A DNA stretch of 64,000 nucleotides from Microbulbifer guangxiensis (lineage in GTDB: Bacteria; Pseudomonadota; Gammaproteobacteria; Pseudomonadales; Cellvibrionaceae): contig NZ_JAJSAQ010000006.1 in the NCBI RefSeq assembly GCF_021729075.1, positions 228,782-292,781 on the forward strand, written 5' to 3'. Positions within the stretch are counted from its first letter, which is position 1. Every line of letters begins with the position of its first letter. Under the pieces are notes generated by a model. That model did not search any database, was not told where the DNA came from, and saw only the letters and a list, made by a program, of their open reading frames with translations. Below are positions 35,179 to 44,666 of the stretch, piece after piece. The translations under genes and the position numbers were made by a program.

Positions 35179-36960
35179 TCACGCGATCGACAGCAGGTCA
35201 TCGCCCACCGCCACGGAGTCGCCCTCTTTGACCGACACGGTAGTAACGCTTCCGGCACGGGGGGCGCTCACTGCGGTTTCCATTTTCATGGCCTCCAGCA
35301 CGACGATCGTCTGCCCCTCGGTGACCTGATCACCGGGCTTAACCAGCACCTTGAAGATGTTTCCGGCAAGAGGGGCCGAGACCGGCTCACCGCCACTGCC
35401 GGGCGCCGGAGCAGCGCCTGCTGCCGGGGCAGCGGATGCCGGGGCCATATTGGTCACATCGCCGCCATCATTCACGGTCACGCTATAGGTCTTACCTTCA
35501 ACGGTGACGGTATAAACTCCTTCACCCTTGTCATTGGTGACGGCGTGCTCGGCCGCGCCCGTGGGCACTGGCTCGAAAGCATCCGGGTTATCGCGATTTT
35601 TCAAGAACTTGAGACCAATCTGCGGGAAGAGTGCATAGGTGAGCACATCATCGATCTGGCGCTCACCCTCTTCCAGGGCAATATCATCGGCGCCAGCTTT
35701 TTCGCGCAGTTCTTCGCTGAGCTTGTCGAGTTCCGGGGACAGTAAATCGGCCGGGCGGCAGGTCACTGGTTCGGCACCCTCGAGGACCCGGGCCTGCAGC
35801 TCTTTATTCACGTCTGCAGGTGTAGCACCATACTCGCCCTTGAGTACCGCGGCGGTTTCCTTGGAGATCGACTTGTAGCGCTCGCCGGTAAGGACATTCA
35901 ATACCGCCTGGGTACCGACGATCTGGGAGGTGGGAGTCACCAGCGGAATGAAGCCGAGGTCCTCGCGTACGCGTGGAATCTCCTCCAGTACCTCATCGAG
36001 ACGATCCGCGGCGCCCTGCTCACGCAACTGGTTTTCCATATTGGTGAGCATGCCGCCGGGCACCTGCGCCACCAGGATGCGAGAGTCGACTCCACGCAGC
36101 GAGCCCTCGAACTTCGCATACTTCTTGCGCACCTCGCGGAAATACGCCGCGATTTCCTCCAGCAGATGAATATCCAGTCCGGTGTCGCGGTCGGTACCCT
36201 CGAGAATGGCCACCAGGGTCTCGGTCGGACTGTGACCGTAGGTCATGGACATGGAGGAGATGGCAGTATCCACGTTGTCGATACCCGCCTCAATGCATTT
36301 GAGCGCTGTCGCAGTGGAGAGGCCGGTGGTGGCATGGCACTGCATGTGAATGGGAATATCCACAGCCGCCTTCAGGCGCTTGACCAGCTCATAGCCCTCG
36401 TAGGGTCGCAGCAGACCGGCCATGTCCTTGATCGCAATGGAGTCCGCGCCCATGTCCTCGAGCTGCCGCCCCAGGTCCACCCACAGGTCCATGGTATGTA
36501 CCGGGCTTACGGTGTAGGAAATGGTGCCCTGAGCATGTTTGCCCTGCTTTTTCACCGCCTGCAACGCTGTCTGCAGGTTGCGCATATCGTTCATGGCGTC
36601 GAATACGCGGAAAACATCTACGCCGTTCTCCGCTGCGCGCTCGACAAATTTTTCCACCACGTCATCGGCGTAGTGGCGGTAACCGAGAATATTCTGGCCG
36701 CGGAACAGCATCTGCTGCGGCGTATTCGGCATGGCCTTTTTCAGCTCGCGAATACGTTCCCAGGGATCTTCCCCCAGATAGCGGATACAGGCATCAAAGG
36801 TGGCGCCGCCCCAGGACTCGAGGGACCAGAATCCCACCTGGTCGAGCTTTTCTGCGATTGGCAGCATATCGTCCAGTCGCATGCGGGTGGCCAGAAGTGA
36901 CTGATGCGCGTCGCGCAGGACCACATCGGTAATCCCCAAGGGTTGTTTTACCTCAGTCAT
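35179..36960 (-). CDS. oadA: Sodium-extruding oxaloacetate decarboxylase, alpha subunit
   Basis: A 593-residue carboxyltransferase with an N-terminal catalytic barrel (about 1-300) holding [16 protein letters not shown] and [13 protein letters not shown] metal-site motifs. A PYC/OADA domain follows, then a Pro/Ala-rich linker (about 500-520) and a biotinyl domain with the biotin lysine in VLEAMKMET near 555. It moves CO2 from oxaloacetate to biotin; OadB then releases it and pumps Na+. OadG lies upstream, 53 nt away. Confidence 0.98.
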   Translation of the reverse strand: MTEVKQPLGITDVVLRDAHQSLLATRMRLDDMLPIAEKLDQVGFWSLESWGGATFDACIRYLGEDPWERIRELKKAMPNTPQQMLFRGQNILGYRHYADDVVEKFVERAAENGVDVFRVFDAMNDMRNLQTALQAVKKQGKHAQGTISYTVSPVHTMDLWVDLGRQLEDMGADSIAIKDMAGLLRPYEGYELVKRLKAAVDIPIHMQCHATTGLSTATALKCIEAGIDNVDTAISSMSMTYGHSPTETLVAILEGTDRDTGLDIHLLEEIAAYFREVRKKYAKFEGSLRGVDSRILVAQVPGGMLTNMENQLREQGAADRLDEVLEEIPRVREDLGFIPLVTPTSQIVGTQAVLNVLTGERYKSISKETAAVLKGEYGATPADVNKELQARVLEGAEPVTCRPADLLSPELDKLSEELREKAGADDIALEEGERQIDDVLTYALFPQIGLKFLKNRDNPDAFEPVPTGAAEHAVTNDKGEGVYTVTVEGKTYSVTVNDGGDVTNMAPASAAPAAGAAPAPGSGGEPVSAPLAGNIFKVLVKPGDQVTEGQTIVVLEAMKMETAVSAPRAGSVTTVSVKEGDSVAVGDDLLSIA

Positions 36961-37013
36961 GGGTTATCTCTCTCGGTAATTATTCTGAAAGGCTGCGTCT
37001 TTTCCGATGCTTA

Positions 37014-37247
37014 CTACTTGCGCTTGCGGTGTTGCTCGATTGCCGCTTTGGCGATGGCACGCAGCCGCGCCTCGTCACCCAGTCCACTGGGACGTGTTGA
37101 GGGAATGGATTCAGGCTCGGGAAAATTTCGAACAATGATGCGGGACATGATGCCGGTACCGATGACCAGCAGAAGCAGAAAGGAGAAGACAACTCCCATA
37201 CCGAAGAGTGTGATGTCCAATCCCTGTTGTAGTAGCGTCTCTTGCAC
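37014..37247 (-). CDS. oadG: Oxaloacetate decarboxylase gamma chain
   Basis: A 77-residue subunit with one membrane helix (about 14-35: GMGVVFSFLLLLVIGTG) and a hydrophilic tail ending RKRK. OadG holds the alpha and beta subunits together. The GTG start has AGGGG 6 nt upstream. It is first in the oadGAB operon. The zinc-binding His-rich tail seen in some OadG proteins is reduced here to a single His. Confidence 0.9.
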   Translation of the reverse strand: MQETLLQQGLDITLFGMGVVFSFLLLLVIGTGIMSRIIVRNFPEPESIPSTRPSGLGDEARLRAIAKAAIEQHRKRK

Positions 37248-37475
37248 TATTTTCCCCTATATCCGCAAAGGCGGCCGCTATTATCAATACAACAACCTTT
37301 TGAAATCAAACACTTATTAGTTTCAGCCGCAACGATAAAAAGCTTTTATCGATAGCGTCATAACCATCGAAACCAGATCCCGATTCGGCAATGAAGCATA
37401 TTACGACCGGGCCGCCTTCAGTGTTAAAATAATCGCCCTAATGCCCCTACCCCGCAATGGCCATCCCGTTAAATT
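37248..37475. promoter_or_regulatory. Divergent promoter region of oadGAB and dusC
   Basis: A 228-bp A/T-rich region between two divergent genes. On the minus strand a TTGATT and GATAAT pair, 18 nt apart (about 37279-37308), is a plausible oad promoter. I did not find a clear dusC promoter, though TAAAAT near 37422 is possible. Confidence 0.35.
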
Positions 37476-38477
37476 ATGACCCGCGAGACACAGAACCTGA
37501 TTCCCCGCATTTACCAGGCACCCATGGAAGGAGTCATCGACCACCATGTGCGCGCCCTGCTGTCCGCGATCGGCGGTATCGACATCTGCGTCACCGAGTT
37601 CGTGCGGGTCACCCATACACGCCTGCCGCGCCGGGTCTTCCAGCGACTGTGCCCCGAGCTGGACGCAGGGGCGGAGACACCCGCCGGAGTACCCGTGCGC
37701 CTGCAGCTCCTCGGCGGCAATCCCGAGGCCATGGCCGTCAATGCCGCGCGAGCGGTGGCCGCTGGGGCGAAAGCGATCGACCTCAACTTCGGCTGCCCCG
37801 CCAAGTCCGTCAATAACAGCGATGGCGGCGCCTGCCTGCTGCAGAGTCCCCATCGGGTGGAGGCCATTGTGGGTGCCGTGCGCAGCGCCGTACCCGCTGA
37901 AATCCCGGTCACTGCCAAGATCCGCCTCGGCTACCAGGACCGATCCAGCTATATGGACAATGCCCGCGCCGCTGAAAATGGCGGAGCCAGTGAATTGGCC
38001 GTGCACGCGCGCTCCAAGGTAGATGGCTACCGCCCCCCCGCCTACTGGGAGTACATCGGCGAGATCCGCGAGGCACTGGCCATTCCCGTGGTAGCCAATG
38101 GCGACATCTGGACCGTGGAGGAATTCCGGCGCTGTCGCGCCGTCACCGGCTGTGACGCCTTCATGTTCGGCCGCAGCCTGCTCGCCCGACCCGACCTGCC
38201 CCTGCAGATCCGGGCCTTCTGTGCAGGAGAGGCCTATGAGCCCATGACGTGGCAGCAGGTGGCCGCAGTGCTGTGGGATTACTACTGCACCACCCGCGAG
38301 GAGTACCCGGCGAAATACCTGGGCAACCGGATCAAGCAGTGGCTGGCCTACCTGAAGCTCGGCTATCCGGAGGCACAGCGCTTTTTCGAGGAGATCAAAC
38401 GCCACCGGGAAGCAGCCCCCATCGAGGCCGCTTTTGCGCGCCAGCTGTCGGGAACCTCTGACACGATCGCTGCCTGA
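37476..38477 (+). CDS. dusC: tRNA-dihydrouridine(16) synthase DusC
   Basis: A 333-residue FMN enzyme that reduces uridine to dihydrouridine in the D-loop. APMEGVIDHHVR at 15-26 and CVTEFVRVTHTRLP near 38 fit the DusC group rather than DusA or DusB. The catalytic Cys is in LNFGCPAKSVNNSDGGA near 104-120, and the FMN phosphate site includes VVANGDIW near 206. The C-terminal domain has IKQWLAYLKLGY as in DusC. The next gene on the strand, polX, starts 114 nt downstream. Confidence 0.94.
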   Translation: MTRETQNLIPRIYQAPMEGVIDHHVRALLSAIGGIDICVTEFVRVTHTRLPRRVFQRLCPELDAGAETPAGVPVRLQLLGGNPEAMAVNAARAVAAGAKAIDLNFGCPAKSVNNSDGGACLLQSPHRVEAIVGAVRSAVPAEIPVTAKIRLGYQDRSSYMDNARAAENGGASELAVHARSKVDGYRPPAYWEYIGEIREALAIPVVANGDIWTVEEFRRCRAVTGCDAFMFGRSLLARPDLPLQIRAFCAGEAYEPMTWQQVAAVLWDYYCTTREEYPAKYLGNRIKQWLAYLKLGYPEAQRFFEEIKRHREAAPIEAAFARQLSGTSDTIAA

Positions 38478-38591
38478 ACCATCCCTCACAACCGGCAAAC
38501 CGGGCCTGGACCTGACACCGGCCTCGGGCCACCCCTTCTTCCTATACTGCACCGGCTACCTCGCGCCTTTACACGGAGAGAGCCTGTCGCC

Positions 38592-40310
38592 ATGCCGGTA
38601 CACAACAGCGAAATTGCCGATCGGTTCGATCGTCTCGCCGACCTGCTGGAAATCGAGGGCGCCAACCCTTTCCGGGTTCGCGCCTATCGCAATGCCGCCC
38701 GCACCGTGCGCGGATATCCCCGCAGCATGGCAGACCTGCTTGCCGAAGATGTCGACCTCACCGAGCTGCCGGATATTGGCGACGACCTAGCCGAAAAGAT
38801 CCGGGTCCTGGTCGCCAGTGGGGAACTGCCGCTGCTGGATGAAGTCGAGGAGCGGACTCCCCCGGCCCTCAGTGAACTGATGAAAATCCAGGGGCTCGGC
38901 GCAAAGCGCGTGAAGGCCCTGCATGAGGCACTGGGCATCGACAGCCTTGAAGAACTGCAGGAAGCCGTTGACAGCGGCAAGGTGCAGGAGGTGGAGGGTT
39001 TCGGCGAAAAAAGCGAGGAAAAGATCCGCCGGCGGTTGAAAAAATTCTCGGGCTCGGAACATCGCACCAAGCTCGTTGTAGCCGAGCAGATCGCCACGCC
39101 GCTGGTGAAATACCTGCATAAAGCCAGAGGAGTGAAAGACATCGTCATCGCCGGCAGCTACCGGCGACGCAAGGAAACCGTCGGTGACCTCGATATTCTG
39201 GTCACCGCAGGGAGCGACAATGACGTTATGGCACACTTTACGAAATATGACGAGGTGGAAGAGATCGCCTCGCAGGGCGAGACCCGTTCCACCGTGTATT
39301 TGCGCTCCGGTATGCAGGTCGACTTGCGGGTAGTACCGCAGGTCAGTTTCGGCTCAGCTCAGCATTACTTCACCGGCTCCAGGGACCACAATATTGCCGT
39401 GCGCAAACTTGGCCAGAAGATGGGCTACAAGATCAACGAGTACGGTGTATTCGACGGCGACAAGCGCATTGCCGGCAAAACGGAAAACTCCGTGTACAAG
39501 GCCGTTGGCCTTCCACTCATCCCGCCCGAGCTGCGGGAGAACCACGGCGAGCTGGAGGCAGCCCGGGACGGTCGCCTCCCCGACCTTGTGACACTGAAGG
39601 ACCTGCGGGGCAACCTGCACACCCATACGGATGCCACCGATGGTCACGACAACCTCCGCGCCATGGCCAAGGCGGCTCAGGAGGCGGGACTCCAGTACCT
39701 CGCCATCACCGACCATTCTAAGCACCTGAGGGTGGCCAACGGCCTGGATGAAAAGCGCCTGCGCAAGCAGTTGACCGCCATTGACCAGCTGAATGACCAG
39801 CTCAGCGGGCTGAGGTTGCTGAAATCCATTGAGGTGGAGATCCGCGAGGACGGCAAACTCGACCTGCCCGACAGCGTGCTGGAAGAACTCGACTTCACCC
39901 TCTGCGCCGTACACCACAAGTTCGACCTGTCCCGCAAAAAGCAGACGGAGCGGATCCTGCGCGCCATGGACAGCCCCCACTGCCATATCCTCGCCCACCC
40001 CAGCGGAAGGCTCATCAATCGCCGTGAAGCCTATGACATCGACCTGGAGAGAATTCTGCAGGCAGCCGCAGAGCGCGGCTGCGCAGTGGAGCTCAACGCA
40101 CAACCGGAACGACTGGATCTCACCGACGAGGGCTGCCGCATGGCCCGCGACCTGGGCGTCAAAGTCTCCATCGCTGCGGACGCCCACAGCACCCGCGGCT
40201 TCGACAACCTGCGCTTCGGCATAGACCAGGCCCGCCGTGGCTGGCTGGAGACCGATGATGTCCTCAATACCCGGTCACTCAGAGCGCTACTGCACTTCTT
40301 TAACCGCTGA
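38592..40310 (+). CDS. polX: DNA polymerase X family protein with PHP exonuclease domain (PolX)
   Basis: A 572-residue repair polymerase. An 8-kDa-like helix-hairpin-helix region (1-160) is followed by a Pol beta-like catalytic domain with GSYRRRKETVGDLDILV near 189-205 carrying the paired metal Asp. A C-terminal PHP phosphoesterase domain (about 335-570) has HTHTDATDGHD, ITDHSKHLR and a terminal ADAHS. Bacterial PolX proteins fill short gaps and trim 3' ends in base excision repair. The catalytic residues look intact. It is more common in Gram-positives than in gammaproteobacteria. Confidence 0.93.
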   Translation: MPVHNSEIADRFDRLADLLEIEGANPFRVRAYRNAARTVRGYPRSMADLLAEDVDLTELPDIGDDLAEKIRVLVASGELPLLDEVEERTPPALSELMKIQGLGAKRVKALHEALGIDSLEELQEAVDSGKVQEVEGFGEKSEEKIRRRLKKFSGSEHRTKLVVAEQIATPLVKYLHKARGVKDIVIAGSYRRRKETVGDLDILVTAGSDNDVMAHFTKYDEVEEIASQGETRSTVYLRSGMQVDLRVVPQVSFGSAQHYFTGSRDHNIAVRKLGQKMGYKINEYGVFDGDKRIAGKTENSVYKAVGLPLIPPELRENHGELEAARDGRLPDLVTLKDLRGNLHTHTDATDGHDNLRAMAKAAQEAGLQYLAITDHSKHLRVANGLDEKRLRKQLTAIDQLNDQLSGLRLLKSIEVEIREDGKLDLPDSVLEELDFTLCAVHHKFDLSRKKQTERILRAMDSPHCHILAHPSGRLINRREAYDIDLERILQAAAERGCAVELNAQPERLDLTDEGCRMARDLGVKVSIAADAHSTRGFDNLRFGIDQARRGWLETDDVLNTRSLRALLHFFNR

Positions 40311-40595
40311 AAGCCACTGGAGAAGGGGCTTGAGCGCTCGGCAGAGCCGGCCAGAGGTCCTCTCTGGTCGCCGTAAAAGCCATGAGCCAGAGAGTCCGTA
40401 AGTTTTTGAAATTAGGGCTTGCAAAGCCCGCAAACCCGAGGCAGAATGCGCGCCCTATCGAGGTCGAAGGCCCTCCCCGAGGGAGGCACTGAAACCCGGT
40501 AACTTGCGGATTTTTAAGGACTTTTTTCGCCAAAAGACTTAAAAAAAGAGTTGACTACACCAAGACAACTCACTATAGTTCGCAACCACAACGAC
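40311..40595. other. Region between polX and tRNA-Arg with palindromes
   Basis: No gene is supported here. It holds two short hairpins, CCAGAG-GTCCT-CTCTGG (about 40351-40367) and GGGCTT-GCA-AAGCCC (40415-40429), and the tRNA-Arg promoter at its right end. Confidence 0.45.
40551..40579 (+). promoter_or_regulatory. Sigma-70 promoter of tRNA-Arg
   Basis: TTGACT (40551-40556) and TATAGT (40574-40579) are 17 nt apart, and an A/T-rich tract (about 40510-40548) precedes them like an UP element. The tRNA begins 16 nt downstream of the -10 box. Confidence 0.8.
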
Positions 40596-40672
40596 GCGCT
40601 CGTAGCTCAGCTGGATAGAGTACCTGGCTACGAACCAGGCGGTCGGAGGTTCGAATCCTCCCGAGCGCGCCA
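40596..40672 (+). tRNA. tRNA-Arg (ACG)
   Basis: A 77-nt tRNA with acceptor stem GCGCTCG/CGAGCGC, anticodon ACG in CTACGAA and encoded CCA. The A of the anticodon is normally made inosine by TadA, so it decodes CGU, CGC and CGA. Confidence 0.96.
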
Positions 40673-40678
40673 TACAAA

Positions 40679-40712
40679 GAAAGGCCCCTTCCGAAAGGAT
40701 GGGGCCTTTTTT
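40679..40712 (+). terminator. Terminator of tRNA-Arg
   Basis: AAGGCCCC and GGGGCCTT form the stem, with an inner TCC-GAAA-GGA hairpin, followed by TTTTTT. It lies just past the tRNA 3' end. Confidence 0.85.
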
Positions 40713-40754
40713 GTATGGCAAGTTCGGGCGGTGGACGCACCTCCCCTGGTTCGA

Positions 40755-40940
40755 TCAACTCGCGCAGCGAGTTGAGACCGAGCGGCGCAGCCGCGCGCCC
40801 GCAGGGGCCAAAAACGCCATAGCGTTTTTGGAGTCCATCCTCCCCCGTACCAAACCCCACCGGCCACAACCAGCATTTTTGTTTGGCCCGGGCTGTGGAC
40901 TAACCTCCCCAGACCCGATCAACTCGCGCCAGCGAGTTGA
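40755..40940. repeat. Cluster of perfect palindromes beside tRNA-Arg
   Basis: Four perfect hairpins lie in 186 bp: TCAACTCGC-GCA-GCGAGTTGA (40755-40775, stem 9, loop 3), GCGGC-GCA-GCCGC (40782-40794), CCAAAAACGC-CATA-GCGTTTTTGG (40808-40831, stem 10) and a second copy of the first with loop GCCA (40919-40940). The first and fourth are also followed by the same GACCGAGCGG. None overlaps a gene. They resemble the palindromes near 63.6-63.86 kb and within the tRNA-Gly/Glu cluster. Confidence 0.75.
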
Positions 40941-40969
40941 GACCGAGCGGCCCCGCCCCCAGACCAGAT

Positions 40970-41389
40970 TCAGTCCCAGCACTCCACCGGCGTCTTGGTA
41001 CCGGCCGGATGGACATACTGGATAGGGTTACAATCCGTATCGGCCACCTGGCTGCCTGTGGGGACAGCCGTGAGGGTATATCCATTCCCGCTAGCCGCCG
41101 TCACCGAAATATCGTAAAAGCCATTCTCACTGACACCGCTGAAGCTCAAACTGCTGCTTGCGGCATCAGTGCCACAGCTGGCCGCGCTATCCAACGATCC
41201 CGCGTAAAACCGGCAATTAGCACGAAACTTTTCCTGTTCCAGCTGCAACTTCAACAGTGCCGAAATCGCATCTGAGCGACGCGACTTCCTGACCGAATCC
41301 TGATAAGACGGAATCGCAACCGCGGCCAATATCGCCACGATCGCGACTGTGATCAGAACCTCAATCAGGGTAAAGCCTCTTGACTTCAT
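40970..41389 (-). CDS. pilE: Type IV pilin PilE-like minor pilin
   Basis: A 139-residue class III prepilin. The leader is MKSRG and the mature N-terminus is FTLIEVLITVAIVAILAAVA with the conserved Glu5. A Cys pair in FYAGSLDSAASC and the terminal DCNPIQY...VECWD region form the C-terminal loop typical of PilE minor pilins. It would sit in the pilus tip complex or prime assembly. It is the last gene of the minor-pilin operon, 47 nt after the giant pilV-like gene. Confidence 0.93.
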   Translation of the reverse strand: MKSRGFTLIEVLITVAIVAILAAVAIPSYQDSVRKSRRSDAISALLKLQLEQEKFRANCRFYAGSLDSAASCGTDAASSSLSFSGVSENGFYDISVTAASGNGYTLTAVPTGSQVADTDCNPIQYVHPAGTKTPVECWD

Positions 41390-41436
41390 TGTGTAACCCG
41401 CAGCGGTAATCGATTCGAATCCGGAGCCTCAGGGGT

Positions 41437-43446
41437 TCAACCCGGACACTGGTTGAGCCTGTTTTGAATTTGAATATCCAGCTGGTTGTAGCCGGTGATT
41501 TTCACGGCCACCGCCTCCGCACTGCCGGAACCACTGGACAGCGTCAGGCTTCCGTCATTACCAGTGCCCGCTGTCGCGCAAATGGCACCACCGCTCAGCT
41601 CAAAAGTCAGGGTGCCATCCCAGCCACTATCGTAAGCTGCTGTCACACACTCATAAGACAGACCGGACTTGCTTACAGTACAGCTGCCATCCGCAATGGA
41701 GACAGTAGAAAGAACCTTGTTCTGGTCGACGGTGCTCACCCTGCCGGAAATCAAGGCGTAACTATCCACGGCACAATCTATATCCTGGCCATCGCTGTCA
41801 CCAGACACAGTCGTCAGTGACATGGGACTTGGTGAACAGGTGAGTTTTGTTTCATTGCCGGCTGCGGCAGTATAAATGGCCCCATTCCAGCCCGAGCCCC
41901 AGTCGTATACATCACAGGCAAAGACCGCCTTATATGAAGAACCCTCCGGACCAAAGGGTTCCAACTGGCAGTTGCCGGGTCCATCGGAAGTATCGACAGT
42001 AATCGATGCGAGGATATCGTCGGAAAAGATCGTATCATCCCGGACAGCAACTGAGACCTGCCCGCTGATCACGTGGCGCTCTACCGGTGGATTGGTCGGA
42101 TCATAGGGACAGGTGGTCTCATGACCATATTTAGTGTCGTCGTAAAGATCTAGCATGCCATCATTCAGGCAGACAAAGTCATCCGGATTGCCCGCGAAGA
42201 GATCACCCGGCACACCATTGACCGCGGCATCGGCGCGCACCATCACAGCCTGCGAAATACAGTTGGCCCCATCGGTGCTGCCGGCCGACATCGCAGAAAT
42301 CACGAAATCGTGTGTGTGATCCTTTGAATCCGGATCCGGCAAAATGATGCCGTCGGCGATACCGTAGGAGGTATAGACGTAATCACCGCTGGCCGTGGTC
42401 ATTGGCGCTCCGGTGCTGTCCTTTCCATAGATCATGCCACGGTATGCTCGACGAACCGCAATTACCGGTGACGCCCACTCATTCCTGGAAACCGGGTCTC
42501 CCAAACAGATTTTATCTTTCTGCTTGATGCCGCCGGCAAGCAAGACTCCGATGTTGCCGTGCCAACCCCCTCCGAGGTAACAGGTGTAATGGAAAAAGCG
42601 GTAATCCCCGGTCTGCGTCAACAGGTCACTGCTACTGGCACTATCGATCGTCTGAGCTTCACCGCTGGAGTCAACATAGTAACGGGTGCAGAAAGCTGCA
42701 TCTGACGCCTGCAGATGGATATCCTGGGGAGAGAGCGATTTCTGCGTGGCATTATCGATATAAACCTTACCCTTGATCTGGACGAAGTTCTCGCAGGCCC
42801 CTTCCGCACTAACACAGGCATCCTCCAGGGTAAGGACGATTTTATCTCCCGACACCAGGTTTCGATCCCCATCGGCGAGATACATCTTTGTGCCATCGTT
42901 ATTTGGTGTTGTCTCCGCCCCCTCCGGCAAAGTGCCACGCCCCAGCCTTGCCCTGCCGGTGGGTGAAGGCACGAGGGGCCCTTCTGGCACAACCGAGAGA
43001 ACAGCCGGGGCCCCCGGTGCAATGAATGCAAGTTCAGTGTCCAGCAGAACACTCTGGGTTTCCCCCCGGGCATCCTGCCATTCAACATTGACCGTAACAG
43101 TGCGAAGGTCTCCCTTTGCAGCAATCGATTCGGTTCTGCGGAAGCTCGCATTCACACCGTCAATAAGCTGGCCATTGGCATCAACACCAACAGGATAAAG
43201 CGCATTGAATTCTGCCAGCGTGTTGGCGGCATGCATATAGTTCCTCATGTCCTCCAGGCGACCCTGTGCGATAGCCAATGCTTCGGCCCTGGCTTTATTG
43301 GTGGCACTGATACCGAGGAAATCACCATGCACTCTCCCGAGAGCTAGCACACCCACCGCCAGCACAAACATGGCGATCAACACTTCGATCAGGCCAATGC
43401 CCCTTGCCTTCTGCGGGGGAGACAGTGGCAGCTTCCTATCCATCAT
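41437..43446 (-). CDS. pilV: Giant PilV-like minor pilin with three repeated domains
   Basis: About 669 residues, against roughly 150-200 for ordinary PilV. The leader is MMDRKLPLSPPQKARG, cleaved before IGLIEVLIAMFVLAVGV, so the N-terminus is a genuine prepilin. A PilV-like stalk runs to about 140. Three diverged copies of a domain follow, each opening I-[SK]-G-[QRK]-V and holding C, [YF]-x-C and [SG]-GW-x-G: about 222-316, 459-558 and 565-650. They have spaced cysteines that could form disulfides. Residues 325-458 form an insert. The start could instead be the ATG at 43476, which overlaps the pilX stop by 1 nt and has GGAAGG upstream. Function of the C-terminal part is unknown. Confidence 0.8.
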   Translation of the reverse strand: MMDRKLPLSPPQKARGIGLIEVLIAMFVLAVGVLALGRVHGDFLGISATNKARAEALAIAQGRLEDMRNYMHAANTLAEFNALYPVGVDANGQLIDGVNASFRRTESIAAKGDLRTVTVNVEWQDARGETQSVLLDTELAFIAPGAPAVLSVVPEGPLVPSPTGRARLGRGTLPEGAETTPNNDGTKMYLADGDRNLVSGDKIVLTLEDACVSAEGACENFVQIKGKVYIDNATQKSLSPQDIHLQASDAAFCTRYYVDSSGEAQTIDSASSSDLLTQTGDYRFFHYTCYLGGGWHGNIGVLLAGGIKQKDKICLGDPVSRNEWASPVIAVRRAYRGMIYGKDSTGAPMTTASGDYVYTSYGIADGIILPDPDSKDHTHDFVISAMSAGSTDGANCISQAVMVRADAAVNGVPGDLFAGNPDDFVCLNDGMLDLYDDTKYGHETTCPYDPTNPPVERHVISGQVSVAVRDDTIFSDDILASITVDTSDGPGNCQLEPFGPEGSSYKAVFACDVYDWGSGWNGAIYTAAAGNETKLTCSPSPMSLTTVSGDSDGQDIDCAVDSYALISGRVSTVDQNKVLSTVSIADGSCTVSKSGLSYECVTAAYDSGWDGTLTFELSGGAICATAGTGNDGSLTLSSGSGSAEAVAVKITGYNQLDIQIQNRLNQCPG

Positions 43447-43475
43447 TTGACCCCTGATTCTTAGACACTCGGTCA

Positions 43476-44666
43476 TTAGAAGTCCTTCCAGGTCCCAGCC
43501 ACGCCGAACCGATTTCCAGCATTAACAAGATCCGCCAGCACAGCAGAGTTGTAAAATACATCCATACTACCGCCGGCATCGCTGGAGAGTTCCCCGGCGA
43601 TGATGATCGACCCCACCACTGTCATGTTACCGGTGATGCTGGCATTACCGGTGACAAAGACCATACCGTGGAAGTTGGGTGTACCCTCAAATGATGCATT
43701 ACCGTCAATAATCAGTATCGACGGTTCAGTCTCCGCAGCACTGCAGAGATTATTCCCCTGCATAGCCACCGAACATCCGACAGAAGTGTTATTGGTGAAT
43801 GACACATCTCCATCCACCCAGATCACCTGGTGGGTCGCCAGTTGCACGTCGGCATTGGCATCAGCCGGCGTGGTCTCCATGGTTACCAGGCCAGAGTTAC
43901 GATAATTCTCGGGTGTCATGCCGAAGAAATTCTGGAAAAGCTCAGAGGGAGTGAGATTACCGATACTGGTATCGCTCTCGATCACATCCAGGCCAATACT
44001 CAGTTTATTGGATGAAGACACCGTACTGCAGGTCATTGGCGTATCCATACATAGCGGGTAGCCGGAGTCCCCCATATCTGGCACTTCCGTCGCCGTCGCG
44101 TTATTGGACCCAAGGTCAACCTCCCCGCCACTCCAGATCGTGCTGTGGCCCTCCTGGTTGTGTACGGTTGCCGAGCCGTTGATCTCCACTTTTCCCTTGG
44201 CAATCATCGGGTTCGACGGGTCGTTGGGCAACGGATCGGTCACGGAAAGGCGCTGGCTGACAACATGGGTTGCAGACCGATCATCACTGAAACCGATAGC
44301 GGTTACCGCAATCTGCCCACCAGCTTCAGCCGTGGCCACTTCTACAGTGGCCGTACCGACAGCAGCGCGATTACTATCCCCGACACCATCGCTGTCGGTG
44401 TCGAATACCGGATCGATAACATCGTCATTATCGCGGTCCGCCCCCTGGCCAAGATATGCGAGCGCTTCTGCCAGGCCCGCTTCAGCCGCTTCAAATGCCT
44501 GGCGCGCGCGCCCGTCATTATTAGAGAGAACTTGCTCCTGGCGGACAAAGTCGAATGTGGTCAGGCTCACGATCGCCGTAAGGGCTAAGACAAGCACTGC
44601 GAAGATCAGCGTAGAAACCCCTCGTTGATGGCACGGGGAACAGATCGGGGTACGGATAGCGCGCAT
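43476..44666 (-). CDS. pilX: PilX-like minor pilin with beta-helix-like repeats
   Basis: A 396-residue protein. The N-terminus RG-VSTLIFAVLVLALTAIVSL is a PilX-type leader and helix; Ile replaces the usual Glu5, as in other PilX proteins. Residues 77-99 are an Asp-rich loop (DRDNDDVID and DTDSDGVGD) like calcium-binding repeats. The second half has regular short beta segments (VIWVDGDVSF, LIIDGNASF, VFVTGNASI, VVGSIII) that look like a right-handed helix. The start overlaps the pilW stop by 1 nt. It is longer than classical PilX (about 170-200 residues). Confidence 0.82.
   Translation of the reverse strand: MRAIRTPICSPCHQRGVSTLIFAVLVLALTAIVSLTTFDFVRQEQVLSNNDGRARQAFEAAEAGLAEALAYLGQGADRDNDDVIDPVFDTDSDGVGDSNRAAVGTATVEVATAEAGGQIAVTAIGFSDDRSATHVVSQRLSVTDPLPNDPSNPMIAKGKVEINGSATVHNQEGHSTIWSGGEVDLGSNNATATEVPDMGDSGYPLCMDTPMTCSTVSSSNKLSIGLDVIESDTSIGNLTPSELFQNFFGMTPENYRNSGLVTMETTPADANADVQLATHQVIWVDGDVSFTNNTSVGCSVAMQGNNLCSAAETEPSILIIDGNASFEGTPNFHGMVFVTGNASITGNMTVVGSIIIAGELSSDAGGSMDVFYNSAVLADLVNAGNRFGVAGTWKDF

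Noticed and set aside
37401..38552. Minus-strand frame opposite dusC
   Set aside because: It is antisense to dusC, whose catalytic Cys motif is clear.
40300..40533. 77-codon minus-strand frame after polX
   Set aside because: It overlaps the polX stop and two short hairpins, and has no recognised family.
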